A stretch of DNA of 64,000 nt from Actinoplanes solisilvae (GCF_003999975.1 NZ_RJAC01000003.1:535285-599284), one strand, 5' to 3'. Counted from the stretch's first letter, positions 17,897 to 29,628 are shown. Numbers and translations: made by a program. Notes: generated by a model from the letters alone, not told the origin.

Positions 17897-18729
17897 TGCG
17901 GTGGCTCGTGACCGGCGCGGGCGGCATGCTCGGCCAGGACCTGTGCGCGGCCCTGGCCTCGGCGGGGGAGACCGACGTGGTCGCGGCTTCCCGCAGCGAC
18001 CTCGACATCACCGACCCGTCGTCCGTGCGCGCCGCGGTCGCCGGGGCCGACTTCGTCCTGAACGCGGCGGCCTGGACCGACGTCGACGGTGCCGAAGCCG
18101 CGGAGGAGGCGGCCACGGCGGTCAACGGCGACGCCGTACGACTCCTGGCCTCCTTCGCCGGCCCTCGTCTGATCCACTTCTCCACCGACTACGTCTTCGA
18201 CGGCTCGGCATCGGTGCCCTACCTCGCCGACCACCCCCAGGCGCCCGTCAACGCGTACGGCCGGAGCAAGGCCGTCGGCGAGCGAGCCGTTCTCGACGCG
18301 GGCGGTTACGTGATTCGAACCGCCTGGCTCTACGGCGCCCACGGCCCCAACTTCGTACGCACCATGCTCCGCTTGGCCGAGTCGCGCGACACCCTCGATG
18401 TGGTCGACGACCAGACCGGCCCGCCGACGTGGTCGTGGGCCCTGGCCCAGCAGACCGTCGCCCTGGCCCTGGCCGACGCCCCGCCCGGCGCCTACCACGG
18501 AACCGCGGCCGGCAGCACCACGTGGTTCTGGCTGGCCCGAGCCGTGTTCGCCGACGCGGGTCTGGACCCCGCCCGCGTGCGGCCCACCACCAGCGACCGT
18601 TTCCCCCGCCCGGCCCGCCGCCCGTCCTACAGCGTGCTCTCCCACGACGGCTGGACCGGCACCGGCGTCGCCCCGCTCGGCCACTGGCGTTCGATGCTCA
18701 CCGACGCTATGCCGGCTCTTCGTCGCTGA
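17896..18729 (+). CDS. rmlD: dTDP-4-dehydrorhamnose reductase
   Basis: A 277-residue SDR that catalyses the last step to dTDP-L-rhamnose using NAD(P)H. VTGAGGMLGQDL is the cofactor motif, NAAAWTDVDGAE and STDYVFDGSA follow, and YGRSK holds the catalytic Tyr and Lys. The ATG start overlaps the rmlB stop. The 3' end overlaps the convergent gene at 18707 by 23 bp. Confidence 0.94.
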   Translation: MRWLVTGAGGMLGQDLCAALASAGETDVVAASRSDLDITDPSSVRAAVAGADFVLNAAAWTDVDGAEAAEEAATAVNGDAVRLLASFAGPRLIHFSTDYVFDGSASVPYLADHPQAPVNAYGRSKAVGERAVLDAGGYVIRTAWLYGAHGPNFVRTMLRLAESRDTLDVVDDQTGPPTWSWALAQQTVALALADAPPGAYHGTAAGSTTWFWLARAVFADAGLDPARVRPTTSDRFPRPARRPSYSVLSHDGWTGTGVAPLGHWRSMLTDAMPALRR

Positions 18730-19354
18730 CGTCCCGTTCGCTGGATCCCGCCGGGCGGTCGGGACCCTCGGCCAGCAGGGCGTCCAGGGTCCGGCGGGCC
18801 GCGGGCAGGGAACCGCGCAGGCTCACCGTGCGCAGTTCGCGGTCGAGGGCGGTGGCCGCGTCGCGGACGTGCCGGTCCGGGCTGGTCGCGCCGGCGGTCA
18901 GGGCCGCCTCGACTCGGGTCCACAGGTGCCAGGTGTCGTCGTCGAGCAGGCGGTGGGCCGCCCGGTCGAGCGCGACGCAGGTGATGTCGACGGCCGCTTC
19001 CTCGCCCAACTCGGCCACCCAGGCCAGTTCGTCGGCGGCCGGCTTCAGCGAGGGCGACTCGTGCAGGACCACGGCATAGAGCATCGCGAGGACGGTTGTC
19101 CGGTGCGGTTCGGTCGCAAGGTGCGGGAAACGGGCGGTCAGTCGTGCGGCGCGGCCCAGTGGCAGGTCGACGGACTCGCGGGTGTCGCGGACGCGGGCGT
19201 GGTACGGCCGCTGTTCGCGCTGGGCGAACGGCGTCTCGCGGCGGCCCTCGGCCAGCAGGCGCGCGGCGACCGAATAGGCCACCCCGAGCTGGGCGGCCAG
19301 CGCCCGGACGGCGCGGCGGCGGGCCCGGTCGTTGCCCTGTTTCGTCCCGGTCAT
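18707..19354 (-). CDS. Hypothetical actinobacterial protein next to clpC-like gene
   Basis: A 215-residue soluble protein that I do not recognise. The N-terminal 30 residues are basic and helical (RRRAVRALAAQLGVAYSVAARLLAEG), like a short HTH-like or RNA/DNA-contacting segment. The rest is helical with many Ala, Leu and Asp. The ATG at 19354 is preceded by GGGAGG. It is divergent from the Clp ATPase gene and overlaps rmlD at the 3' ends by 23 bp. It could be a regulator, but nothing proves this. Confidence 0.65.
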   Translation of the reverse strand: MTGTKQGNDRARRRAVRALAAQLGVAYSVAARLLAEGRRETPFAQREQRPYHARVRDTRESVDLPLGRAARLTARFPHLATEPHRTTVLAMLYAVVLHESPSLKPAADELAWVAELGEEAAVDITCVALDRAAHRLLDDDTWHLWTRVEAALTAGATSPDRHVRDAATALDRELRTVSLRGSLPAARRTLDALLAEGPDRPAGSSERDVSDEEPA

Positions 19355-19555
19355 GGCGGCCTCCCCTCCCCGCCATCGTAGGGCGATCCGTCGTATGCTG
19401 TGGGGGCCGCGCGCCGGCACGAGCGTCGCGAGCCCCCCACGCGGGCCCGCCTGAAACGCCAAGAGGCTCCGACTCAGCGCATCTCACCCGATCGCGATGA
19501 CACGCGTCTATCCCGGTGAGGTGCGTGGGGCCTCGCCGTCGAGGACGTGATTGTC

Positions 19556-21745
<2,190 letters not shown>

Positions 21746-21824
21746 CGAAAGCCCGGTGTGGTCGCGGCCACCGCGCCCAGCGCTGCACCGGCCGCCGGAG
21801 AACAAGCTCCACTAGCATCGGGGC

Positions 21825-22712
21825 ATGTCACGGACCGTTGCTCTGGCGCTGGGCTCCGGCGGGGCCCGGGGGTTCGCGCACATCGGCGTCATCCAGGTGC
21901 TCGAGGAGCGCGGCTTCGAGGTGTGCGCCGTCGCCGGGTCGTCGATGGGGGCGCTGGTCGGCGGGGTGATGGCGGCCGGGCGGCTCAAGGACTTCACCGA
22001 CTGGGCGGTCAGCCTCAAACAGCGCGACGTGCTGCGCCTGATCGACCCGAAGTGGGCGGCGGCCGGGGCGATGGGCGCCGACCGGCTGATCAACCACCTC
22101 AACGAGTTCCTGACCGACGTCGAGATCGAGAACCTGCCGATCCCGTACACCGCCGTGGCCACCGACATCGAGGCGCGCCGCGAGGTCTGGTTCCAGAAAG
22201 GCCTGCTCCGCTCGGCGATCCGCGCCTCCATCGCGATCCCCGGCGTGATCACCCCGGTGGTCATCGACGGCCGCCTGCTGGCCGACGGCGGGCTGCTCAA
22301 CCCGGTCCCGATCGAGCCGACCGCGGCCTCCGGCGCCGAGCTGACCGTCGCCGTGTCGTTGCAGGCCCCGCGCGCGTCGCAGGAGCCCACCAGCCCGGTC
22401 CGCGCGGCCGCCGCACCGCAGTGGGTCGAGGAGTGGCGCGGCCGCTTCCGCCAGGTCTTCCGCACCCGTACGCCGAAGGCCACCGCCCCGACCGCGCTCC
22501 CCGACGACCTGCGCATCGGCCACGTGCTGGGCCTGTCCCTCGACGCGATGCAGGACCTGATCGCCCGCTACCGCATGGCCGGCCTGCCACCCGACATCCA
22601 CATCACCGTCCCGGTCAGCGCGAGCGGCATCCTCGACTTCCACCGGGCCGCCGACCTGGTAGCCATCGGCCGCGAGCTGACGATGAAGGCCCTGGACGAC
22701 GCCGGCTACTGA
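21825..22712 (+). CDS. Patatin-like phospholipase (RssA/NTE type)
   Basis: A 295-residue serine lipase of the patatin family. The oxyanion hole GSGGARGFAHIG is at residues 12-23, the nucleophile elbow GSSMG near 45, and the catalytic Asp in DGGLLNPVPI near 155. No signal peptide, so it probably acts on membrane lipids from inside. It stands 80 bp behind the ClpC-like gene and converges with the unknown gene at 22716, leaving 3 bp. It resembles housekeeping RssA-type enzymes more than immune effectors. Confidence 0.88.
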   Translation: MSRTVALALGSGGARGFAHIGVIQVLEERGFEVCAVAGSSMGALVGGVMAAGRLKDFTDWAVSLKQRDVLRLIDPKWAAAGAMGADRLINHLNEFLTDVEIENLPIPYTAVATDIEARREVWFQKGLLRSAIRASIAIPGVITPVVIDGRLLADGGLLNPVPIEPTAASGAELTVAVSLQAPRASQEPTSPVRAAAAPQWVEEWRGRFRQVFRTRTPKATAPTALPDDLRIGHVLGLSLDAMQDLIARYRMAGLPPDIHITVPVSASGILDFHRAADLVAIGRELTMKALDDAGY

Positions 22713-22715
22713 GAC

Positions 22716-24227
22716 TCAGGCCGAGATTCCCGCGTACGTCAACCAGCGCTCGCGCGGTGACAACCGTAAGCGGACCTTGCTCGGGTCGACGCGGCCCAGG
22801 GCGGGCAGCCGTTCGCGGATGCGCAGCTGGGCCTGCTCGGTGGCGTCGGTCAGGAGGCGTTGCACGTGGGCGTGGTCGCGGTGTTCCTGGGAGAGCATCA
22901 CGATCAGTTTCGCGCGGCCGCGCACCACGTCGCCGCGGCACAGGCGCGACTGGGCGTACGCGATCTCGCAGCGCCGCGTGTGAGGCTGCAGCGCGGCCTG
23001 CACCTCGGCCAGCAGCGCCGGTGTGTCGACCGAGCGGTGCGGGAGCTGCCACCAGAGCCAGATCGGGTACGGCACCCGGCCGGTGATCGTGGCGCCGGTC
23101 TGCTGGCTCGACGGCGGATAGGTGCAGCGCATCGACGGGCTCACCGCCACCTTCCAGTCGGCGATCAGGCTCTCGTCGGAGGAGTCGCCGCCCTCGAACG
23201 GCGGCCCGGTGCACGCGGTCAGCCGGGGCAGCGCCTCGACCCAGCCGCCGGTCCATTGCGGGAGTGTGCCGGGGACGCCGGCCGCGACCGGCAGCAGCAG
23301 GTTGATGAACGTCGTCTTGCGCATGCTGGAGATCGACGCGGCCAGCACGCCGATGCCGCGGGCGCGCAGGGCCGCGACCGCCGCCGCCGTCGTGCCGGGG
23401 CGCGACGGGCCGACCACGCTCGCGATCACGGCCCGGCGTGGGGTGAGCACCGGCGCGTCGGGGAAGAGCCGCCCGCGCGCCGAGCGGTAGCGTTCGCGGT
23501 CGAATCCGCGGATCGTGAACCACTCACCCCGTACGCGGTTGAGCCTTTGATCGCTGAGTTTGAGGCCGAAGCCGTACTCCTCGGCCAGCGCGGCCAGCTC
23601 GGTCTCGAGGTCGAGCCGGGCCTCGGCCATCTTGGGATCCATGCCGATCGAGAAGCGCAGGCAGGGGCCGATGGCGTCGCGCAGCCGCTCGTTGGAACCG
23701 TCGCCGCGCTCGTTCTTGTTGGTCTGCGGCACCGGGGCGACGGGGGAGTGCAGGTGCAGCACGGGCGCGTCGCGTTCGGCGGCCAGGCCGGTGACCTTCT
23801 CGATGACCAGCGCCTGCATGAGCGCCTCGCGGTAGGTCGGCGACCAGTGGGTATTGCCCAGCGTGACGAGGACCTCGAACTTGCGGGTCGACTGGTTGAG
23901 GAAGCCGGGGTTGGGCACGGCGTGGCCGAAGTACGTGTACGTCTCGCGCTGCCCGAGGTCCTCGGCCGGGCCGAGCTGCACCCGGCCGCTGAACGCCGAC
24001 ACCGCCGACGGCCAGGTCGACACCGACACCGACAGCCCGGCCGCGGAGAAGTGGCAGAAGTCGGTCGGCCAGCCGTTCGGGTCCTCCTTGTCCGGGTCGA
24101 CGATCGACACCGGCAGCGACGAGCCGTGGGTCAGCGTGAACTGCACCGACGAGAAATGGGTGCCGGCCGCCTCGGCCGCGATCCGGGCCAGTTCGGACGA
24201 CTTCGTCGATCCCGCGGGAGACGTCAC
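22716..24227 (-). CDS. Uncharacterised soluble protein of a two-gene unit
   Basis: A 503-residue protein that I cannot assign. It has no signal peptide or membrane segment. It may contain two mixed alpha/beta parts: an N-terminal region (about 1-160) with FTLTHGSSLPVSIVDPDKED, and a central part with RRAVIASVVGPSRPGTT followed by ALRARGIGVLAASISSMRKT near residue 300, which has a P-loop-like flavour but no true GxxxxGK[ST]. GTG at 24227 is chosen because GGCGAGG lies just upstream, and it starts 1 bp after the stop of the membrane protein gene. The close coupling suggests one functional unit. Confidence 0.7.
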   Translation of the reverse strand: MTSPAGSTKSSELARIAAEAAGTHFSSVQFTLTHGSSLPVSIVDPDKEDPNGWPTDFCHFSAAGLSVSVSTWPSAVSAFSGRVQLGPAEDLGQRETYTYFGHAVPNPGFLNQSTRKFEVLVTLGNTHWSPTYREALMQALVIEKVTGLAAERDAPVLHLHSPVAPVPQTNKNERGDGSNERLRDAIGPCLRFSIGMDPKMAEARLDLETELAALAEEYGFGLKLSDQRLNRVRGEWFTIRGFDRERYRSARGRLFPDAPVLTPRRAVIASVVGPSRPGTTAAAVAALRARGIGVLAASISSMRKTTFINLLLPVAAGVPGTLPQWTGGWVEALPRLTACTGPPFEGGDSSDESLIADWKVAVSPSMRCTYPPSSQQTGATITGRVPYPIWLWWQLPHRSVDTPALLAEVQAALQPHTRRCEIAYAQSRLCRGDVVRGRAKLIVMLSQEHRDHAHVQRLLTDATEQAQLRIRERLPALGRVDPSKVRLRLSPRERWLTYAGISA

Positions 24228-24228
24228 C

Positions 24229-26256
24229 TCACACCTCGCCGCGCGCGTCGAAGAAGTCATCGGGCACGACCGTACGGCCGGTGGCCCTGCGGGCGTCGCG
24301 CAACCAGCGCGGCACTCGCGTCGAGCGGGGCACCGAGCTGCTGCGATGTCGGCGCCGGGCCGAGAACTCGCACAGGCAGCAGATCAGGATCACGATCAGC
24401 ACGGCCAGGGCGAGCTGGAACCATCGGGTCATCTCGCGATCGGAGTGCACCGTGCCGACGACGATGGCCAGCGCGGTCGTCACCACGACCGAGGCGGCGG
24501 CCAGCGTGCGCTGGAACTTGTGCAGCTGACCCAGCACCGATTTGGTGCTGGGCAGATCGAGCCGGGCCAGAAGCAGACCGGGTACGAGCAACAGCACCGC
24601 GACGACCGCGTCGGCCTGGTCGGGTGCGAAGTGGTCGGAGACGCGCGACGAGTAGAGCCAGTCGACCCCGCCCGACAGCAGCGTCCCGATGCCCAGCACG
24701 ACCAGGGCCAGCCCGGCCACCATGCGGGTGATGCTCTCGATCAGGGCGGGCGCCTCGTCGGCCAGCGCCATGAACGCGAACACCCGCACCGGCTCGGTCG
24801 ACTGCGGGCTGAGCTCGACCGAGGGCCGCCGCCAGTGCGCGTGGGCGCCGTGCTCGCGGGGGTCGTTGTCGGTGGTGACGTCCCGCCCGACCTGGGCCGC
24901 GCGCAACCCGGCGGCGATGTTGAGCAGGGCGGGCCCGGCCAGCCCGGTCCTGGCCAGGTGCTGCAGGCCGTCGGTGGCGTAGTGGGCGCAGAACGCGGCG
25001 AGCACGTCGAGCGAGCAGTCGCCGTCGGACAGCTTCCGCAGCACCTGCTCGGCGGTCAGCCTCAACGGCGGCGTCGCGTCGGGACGGACGGGGATCGGCA
25101 GACGGGCCAGGTAGGCCTCGTAGCCGGCCAGGTCGACCAGCCGCCGCCGGCCCAGCTCGGCCAGCCGCGACGCGATGCCCTGCATCTCGAGCTCGAACAG
25201 TTTGTGGTGGGGGCCGAGCCGCTCGGCGCGCCGGGCCACCGACTCGAGGTCCTGGGCGAGTACCTCGACGAACTCCTCGTCGACGTCGGAGGACATGAGG
25301 AACCGCCGTACGCTGATCTCCTGCCGGACGTCGAGGGTCAGGTGGTAGGCCTTGACCGAGCGCGGGATCTCGGTCTCGTACTCGACGACGAACTCGCGGT
25401 TGACCGGCAGCACGTTCTTGGCCAGCGACTGCAGCGGGGCCGGGCGGTGCTGGGCCGGCAGCAGCGGCGCCTCCCAGGTCAGGAACCGTCGCGGCCGTTC
25501 CGGTCCGAGCTGGGCGACCAGAATGTACTGGCGGACGGCGAGTTGCAACAGCCGGGCGTACGGGACGTCGTCGGTGGCGAAGAGGGCCTCGACGCCGGCC
25601 AGCGCGAGGTCCCGTACGGAGGAAGTGGTGTTCGGCGGCGCGGCGTGATCGAGTGGGGTGCGCAAGCGCTGACCGGCCGGGGAACCGACCATGATCAGTT
25701 CGGTGATCGCGGCCTCGACCAGCCAGCGCGACCGCTGATGGGTGTGGCGCAGCTGGTGGATCGGGCTGGCCGGCGCGGACACGTCGTCGTGCGCGTTGAT
25801 CAGCATGAAGAGCAGCTTGACGAAGGCGGCCGCGGTGACCCGGTTGGCGTCGCGATGCGACAGGCGCGGCACGACCTCGCCGTTCGAGTCCTTGATGACC
25901 ACGGGGGCCAGGTCACGGCGGCTGTAGCGGGAGACCGGCACCCACAGGGCCGAGTCGCCGGGCACGGTCAGCGTGTCGCGCAACCGGCCCGAGATCAGGT
26001 CGAGGTCGACGTCGACGCTGATCGTGCGGCTCATGTGGCCGCGGTCCATCAGGGTCAGGTGCTCCGAGAGCCGCGGCAGATGGTCGAGCCGGAAGGACAG
26101 GTCCATCAGGGCCAGGCCCAGCGCCGCCTCCCGGCTCGGGAACGTCAGCGGCGAGGTGGGGACCGGCAGCGCCCTGATCATCGTCCGGAGCTGATCGAGC
26201 GGCCCGTCGCCCCGCCGGTCGGCCACCGCGGAAGGCCCCCGAAGGTGGACAGTCAT
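24229..26256 (-). CDS. Uncharacterised protein with C-terminal membrane domain
   Basis: A 675-residue protein that I cannot assign. Residues 1 to about 510 are soluble and helical. Four hydrophobic segments follow between about 515 and 640, including MVAGLALVVLGIGTLL, VVAVLLLVPGLLLARL, ASVVVTTALAIVVGTV and LALAVLIVILICCLCEF. The end is basic. The ATG at 26256 has AGGA 8 bp upstream. A longer reading from 26409 is Gly/Arg-rich, runs over a separate small gene and is rejected. It precedes the 503-residue gene by 1 bp; the pair looks like a sensor/effector-like or envelope module, but function is unknown. Confidence 0.72.
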   Translation of the reverse strand: MTVHLRGPSAVADRRGDGPLDQLRTMIRALPVPTSPLTFPSREAALGLALMDLSFRLDHLPRLSEHLTLMDRGHMSRTISVDVDLDLISGRLRDTLTVPGDSALWVPVSRYSRRDLAPVVIKDSNGEVVPRLSHRDANRVTAAAFVKLLFMLINAHDDVSAPASPIHQLRHTHQRSRWLVEAAITELIMVGSPAGQRLRTPLDHAAPPNTTSSVRDLALAGVEALFATDDVPYARLLQLAVRQYILVAQLGPERPRRFLTWEAPLLPAQHRPAPLQSLAKNVLPVNREFVVEYETEIPRSVKAYHLTLDVRQEISVRRFLMSSDVDEEFVEVLAQDLESVARRAERLGPHHKLFELEMQGIASRLAELGRRRLVDLAGYEAYLARLPIPVRPDATPPLRLTAEQVLRKLSDGDCSLDVLAAFCAHYATDGLQHLARTGLAGPALLNIAAGLRAAQVGRDVTTDNDPREHGAHAHWRRPSVELSPQSTEPVRVFAFMALADEAPALIESITRMVAGLALVVLGIGTLLSGGVDWLYSSRVSDHFAPDQADAVVAVLLLVPGLLLARLDLPSTKSVLGQLHKFQRTLAAASVVVTTALAIVVGTVHSDREMTRWFQLALAVLIVILICCLCEFSARRRHRSSSVPRSTRVPRWLRDARRATGRTVVPDDFFDARGEV

Positions 26257-26303
26257 GATTCGATCCTGACCGCAACTAGGACCCCGACGACTGATCTGTC
26301 GCC

Positions 26304-26461
26304 ATGACGACTGCAGACCCGGCCGAAGCTTCCGCTTCGTCGTCCCGCCGGGCTGGCCGGCCCCGCCGGCGAACTGGATCCCGCCCGCAGGCTGGCGCCC
26401 CGACCCCACCTGGCCGCCCGCCCCGGAGGGCTGGCAGTGGTGGGAGCTCGTCTGGGAGTAG
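26304..26461 (+). pseudogene. Frameshifted Pro/Trp-rich mini-gene
   Basis: ATG at 26304 opens MTTADPAEA in one frame. From 26330 another frame reads FRFVVPPGWPAPPANW and continues with PPAGWRPDPTWPPAPEGW to a TAG at 26459-26461. This PPGWPxPPxxW pattern is a well-known actinobacterial motif, so the second frame is clearly the coding one. It has no ATG, GTG or TTG of its own after its upstream stop at 26267. A one-base loss near 26328 would join the two parts to a peptide of about 50 residues. Either a sequencing error, a decayed gene, or recoding. Confidence 0.6.
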
Positions 26462-26560
26462 CGGGCTTCGGCGGCCGGTCACCGGGCGGCCGGGCAATCC
26501 GGTAGGCACGCAGGTCCCGGTCCATGCGCCCATTCGTAGCGCGGGCGTTACGGTGGCAGC

Positions 26561-28222
26561 GTGCGCGGCGCGGAGTGGGTTCCCGGGATCGGGCTCGCCA
26601 CGTCCTACCAGGCGAAGTGGCTGCCGCGTGACCTGGTCGCGGGCATTGTTCTGACGACGTTGCTCGTGCCGCAGGGCATGGCCTACGCCGAGCTGGCCGG
26701 GCTGCCCGCGATCACCGGGCTCTACACGTCGATTCTCTGCCTGCTGGCGTACGCCGTCTTCGGGCCTTCGAAGGTTCTGGTGCTCGGCCCCGACTCGGCG
26801 CTCGGGCCGATGATCGCCGCGGCTGTCGTGCCGCTCGTCGTCGCCGGGGGAGACCCGGGCAAGGCGGTCGCGCTCGCCTCGGTGCTGGCGCTGCTCGTCG
26901 GGCTGTTCATGACCGTCGCCGCCGTCGCCAAGCTCGGTTTCGTCGCCGACCTGCTCTCGCACCCCACCCAGCTCGGCTACATCAACGGTCTCGCCCTCAC
27001 GATCTTCGTCGGTCAGCTCCCGAAGCTGTTCGGGTTCTCGGTCGACGGCGACGGGCTGTTCGACGACGTCCGCGGCTTCGTGACGGGCGTGGGCGACACC
27101 GTGCCCGCCGCGATCGCCGTCGGCGGCGGGGGACTCGTCGTGATCCTGCTGCTCCAGAGGACCATGCCGAAGATCCCCGCGATCCTGGTCGCCGTCGTCG
27201 GGGCGATCGTGGCCGTGCAGACGATGGATCTCGATCTCGACGTGGTCGGCCCCCTGCCGCGGGGCTTCCCGCCGTTCACGATCCCCACCGTCTCGTGGTC
27301 CGAGCTCGGCACGCTCGCCGCCGCGGCGGTCGGCATCACGCTCGTCTCGGTCACCGACACGATCTCGACCGCCTCGTCGTTCGCCGCCCGCGCCGGTCAG
27401 GAGGTGCGCGGCAACCAGGAGATGGCCGGCATCGGCGCCGCCAACCTCGCCGCCGGCCTGTTCCAGGGCTTCCCGGTCAGCACGAGCGCCTCCCGCACGG
27501 CCGTGGCCGTCACCGCCGGCGCCAAGACCCAGGTCACCGGCCTGGTCGGGGCGGTCGCCATCACGCTCATGCTCGTGCTGGTCCCGGGCCTGCTCGCCGA
27601 CCTGCCGCAGCCGATGCTCGCCGCCGTCGTCGTCGCCGCGAGCATCGGCCTGGCCGACCTGGCCGGCATGGTGCGGCTGTGGAAGCAGCGCCGTGTCGAG
27701 TTCGCCCTGGCCACGGCCGCGTTCGTCGGGGTCGCCTTGCTCGGCGTGCTGCCCGGCATCGCCGTCGCGGTGGCGCTGAGCGTGCTCAACGTGTTCCGCC
27801 GCGCCTGGTGGCCCTACCGCACCGAGCTGGCCCGGCCGGTCGGCGTCGACGGCTTCCACGACCTGCGGCAATATCCGGACGCCGCGAAGATTCCCGGGCT
27901 GGTGGTCTTCCGGTTCGACGCGCCGCTGATCTTCGCCAACGCGCGTACGTTCCGCGAGGAGATCCGCCGCCTCGCCACCCCGGACATAAGGTGGATCGTG
28001 ATCGCGGCCGAGCCGATCACCGACGTCGACACCACGGCGGCCGACATGCTCACCGAACTCGACGAGGAGCTCAACGCGAAGGGCATCTCGCTGGTCTTCG
28101 CCGAGCTCAAGAACCCCGTCAAGCAGAAGATCGACCGGTACGAGCTGACCCGCACGATCGACCCGGCGCACTTCTATCCGACACTGGACGACGCGATCGC
28201 GGCCTACAGGGAGTTGAGATGA
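26561..28222 (+). CDS. SulP/SLC26 anion permease with STAS domain
   Basis: A 553-residue permease of the SulP family, likely taking up sulfate, bicarbonate or another anion. The N-terminal signature is VPQGMAYAELAGLPAITGLY (about residues 37-56), and 10-12 hydrophobic segments follow with FQGFPVSTSASRTAV in the second repeat. A cytoplasmic STAS domain occupies about residues 430-550 with FRFDAPLIFANARTF. GTG start. It overlaps the GH13 gene by 4 bp and so heads a three-gene operon. Confidence 0.93.
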   Translation: MRGAEWVPGIGLATSYQAKWLPRDLVAGIVLTTLLVPQGMAYAELAGLPAITGLYTSILCLLAYAVFGPSKVLVLGPDSALGPMIAAAVVPLVVAGGDPGKAVALASVLALLVGLFMTVAAVAKLGFVADLLSHPTQLGYINGLALTIFVGQLPKLFGFSVDGDGLFDDVRGFVTGVGDTVPAAIAVGGGGLVVILLLQRTMPKIPAILVAVVGAIVAVQTMDLDLDVVGPLPRGFPPFTIPTVSWSELGTLAAAAVGITLVSVTDTISTASSFAARAGQEVRGNQEMAGIGAANLAAGLFQGFPVSTSASRTAVAVTAGAKTQVTGLVGAVAITLMLVLVPGLLADLPQPMLAAVVVAASIGLADLAGMVRLWKQRRVEFALATAAFVGVALLGVLPGIAVAVALSVLNVFRRAWWPYRTELARPVGVDGFHDLRQYPDAAKIPGLVVFRFDAPLIFANARTFREEIRRLATPDIRWIVIAAEPITDVDTTAADMLTELDEELNAKGISLVFAELKNPVKQKIDRYELTRTIDPAHFYPTLDDAIAAYRELR

Positions 28223-29628
28223 CGGCGGTCTACGAGATCAACACGTGGCCGTGGCTGGCCGGTCTGAGCCGCTCCGAGGGCCGCCCGGTGACTCTTGGCG
28301 ATGTGCCAACGGCGGCGTGGGACGCGCTGGCCGGGTTCGACGCCGTCTGGCTCATGGGCGTGTGGCAGCGCAGCCCCGCCGGTCTTGCGATCGCCCTGCA
28401 CAACGAGGGCCTGCTCAAGAGCTTCCACGAGGCCCTGCCCGACCTGAACCCGGCCGACGTGGTGGGTTCCCCCTATTGCGTACGGGGTTACGAGGTCGAC
28501 GACCACCTCGGCGGACCCGCCGGCCTCGCCACCGCCCGCGCCGAGCTGCGCAGGCGCGGAGTGAAGCTGATCCTTGACTACGTGCCCAACCACGTGGCCC
28601 CCGACCACCCCGCGACCACCGAGAACCCCGAGTGGTTCATCACCGGAACCGCCGACGACCTCGCCGCCGACCCGGCCGGCTGGTTCGCGGCCGGTGACCA
28701 CGTCATCGCCCGCGGCCGCGACCCCTACTTCCCGCCCTGGCCCGACGTCGCCCAGCTCAACGCGTTCAACCCGGTGCTGCGCGAGGCGACCACCGAGACC
28801 CTGCTGGCGATCGCCGCGCAGAGCGACGGCGTGCGCTGCGACATGGCCATGCTGGTCTTCAACGACATTTTCGCCCGCACCTGGGGCCACCGGGCCGGCC
28901 CGCCGCCGCCCGACGAGTTCTGGCCCTCGATCATCGACGAGGTCCGCGCCGTCCACCCCGAGTTCCTGTTCGTGGCCGAGGCCTACTGGGACACCGAGTG
29001 GACCCTGCAGCAACAGGGCTTCGACCTCTGCTACGACAAGCGGCTGTACGACCGGCTGGCCCACGAGGACGCCCACGCGGTGCGCCTGCACCTGACCGCC
29101 GGGGCCGACTTCCAGCAGCGGCTGATCCGCTTCACCGAGAACCACGACGAGCCGCGGGCCGCCACCGCTCTGCCCGGCGCTCGGGGGAGGGCCGCCGCGG
29201 TCGCGATCGTCACGCTGCCGGGGGCCACGCTGTGGCACGACGGCCAGTTCGAGGGCCGCCGCGTCAGGCTGCCGGTGTTCCTGGGCCGCTATCCCGGCGA
29301 GGCGGTCGACGACGATCTGCGCGCCTTCTACGAGCGGCTGCTCTCCACGAATGTCAAGACCGGCGACTGGCAGCTCATCGACAACCACGACATGCTCGCC
29401 TGGGCCTGGCAGAGCGGCGAGACCCGCCACCTCATCGTGATCAACTTCTCGGGGGCCGACGCCTGGACCCGCGTACGGCTTCCGTGGTCCTCGCCGGGCA
29501 AGCGGTGGCGCTTGACCGACCTGCTCGACGGCCAGGTCTACGACCGTGACGGCGACGAGCTGGCGACCGAGGGCCTCTACGTCGAGCTGCCCGCCTGGGG
29601 CGCCCACGTGCTGGAGGTGACGGCGTGA
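28219..29628 (+). CDS. Alpha-amylase family glycoside hydrolase (GH13)
   Basis: A 469-residue GH13 enzyme acting on alpha-glucosides. LILDYVPNHVAPDHP is conserved region I. DGVRCDMAML holds the nucleophile Asp, FLFVAEAYWD the acid/base Glu and RFTENHDEPR the third carboxylate, so the triad is complete. No signal peptide, so it should be cytoplasmic and act on imported oligosaccharides, maltose-type sugars or trehalose. The ATG overlaps the permease stop (ATGA) and its own stop overlaps the peptidase start (GTGA). Confidence 0.9.
   Translation: MTAVYEINTWPWLAGLSRSEGRPVTLGDVPTAAWDALAGFDAVWLMGVWQRSPAGLAIALHNEGLLKSFHEALPDLNPADVVGSPYCVRGYEVDDHLGGPAGLATARAELRRRGVKLILDYVPNHVAPDHPATTENPEWFITGTADDLAADPAGWFAAGDHVIARGRDPYFPPWPDVAQLNAFNPVLREATTETLLAIAAQSDGVRCDMAMLVFNDIFARTWGHRAGPPPPDEFWPSIIDEVRAVHPEFLFVAEAYWDTEWTLQQQGFDLCYDKRLYDRLAHEDAHAVRLHLTAGADFQQRLIRFTENHDEPRAATALPGARGRAAAVAIVTLPGATLWHDGQFEGRRVRLPVFLGRYPGEAVDDDLRAFYERLLSTNVKTGDWQLIDNHDMLAWAWQSGETRHLIVINFSGADAWTRVRLPWSSPGKRWRLTDLLDGQVYDRDGDELATEGLYVELPAWGAHVLEVTA

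Noticed and set aside
21825..22712. Patatin gene as a CBASS-type phage-defence effector
   Set aside because: No nucleotide cyclase or accessory genes are adjacent and the sequence fits the common RssA-type housekeeping group.
23854..26307. An 817-codon plus-strand open frame opposite the unknown gene pair
   Set aside because: Low-complexity Gln/Gly/Val/Arg composition and no start signal; the minus-strand genes have normal composition, ribosome-binding sites and membrane helices.
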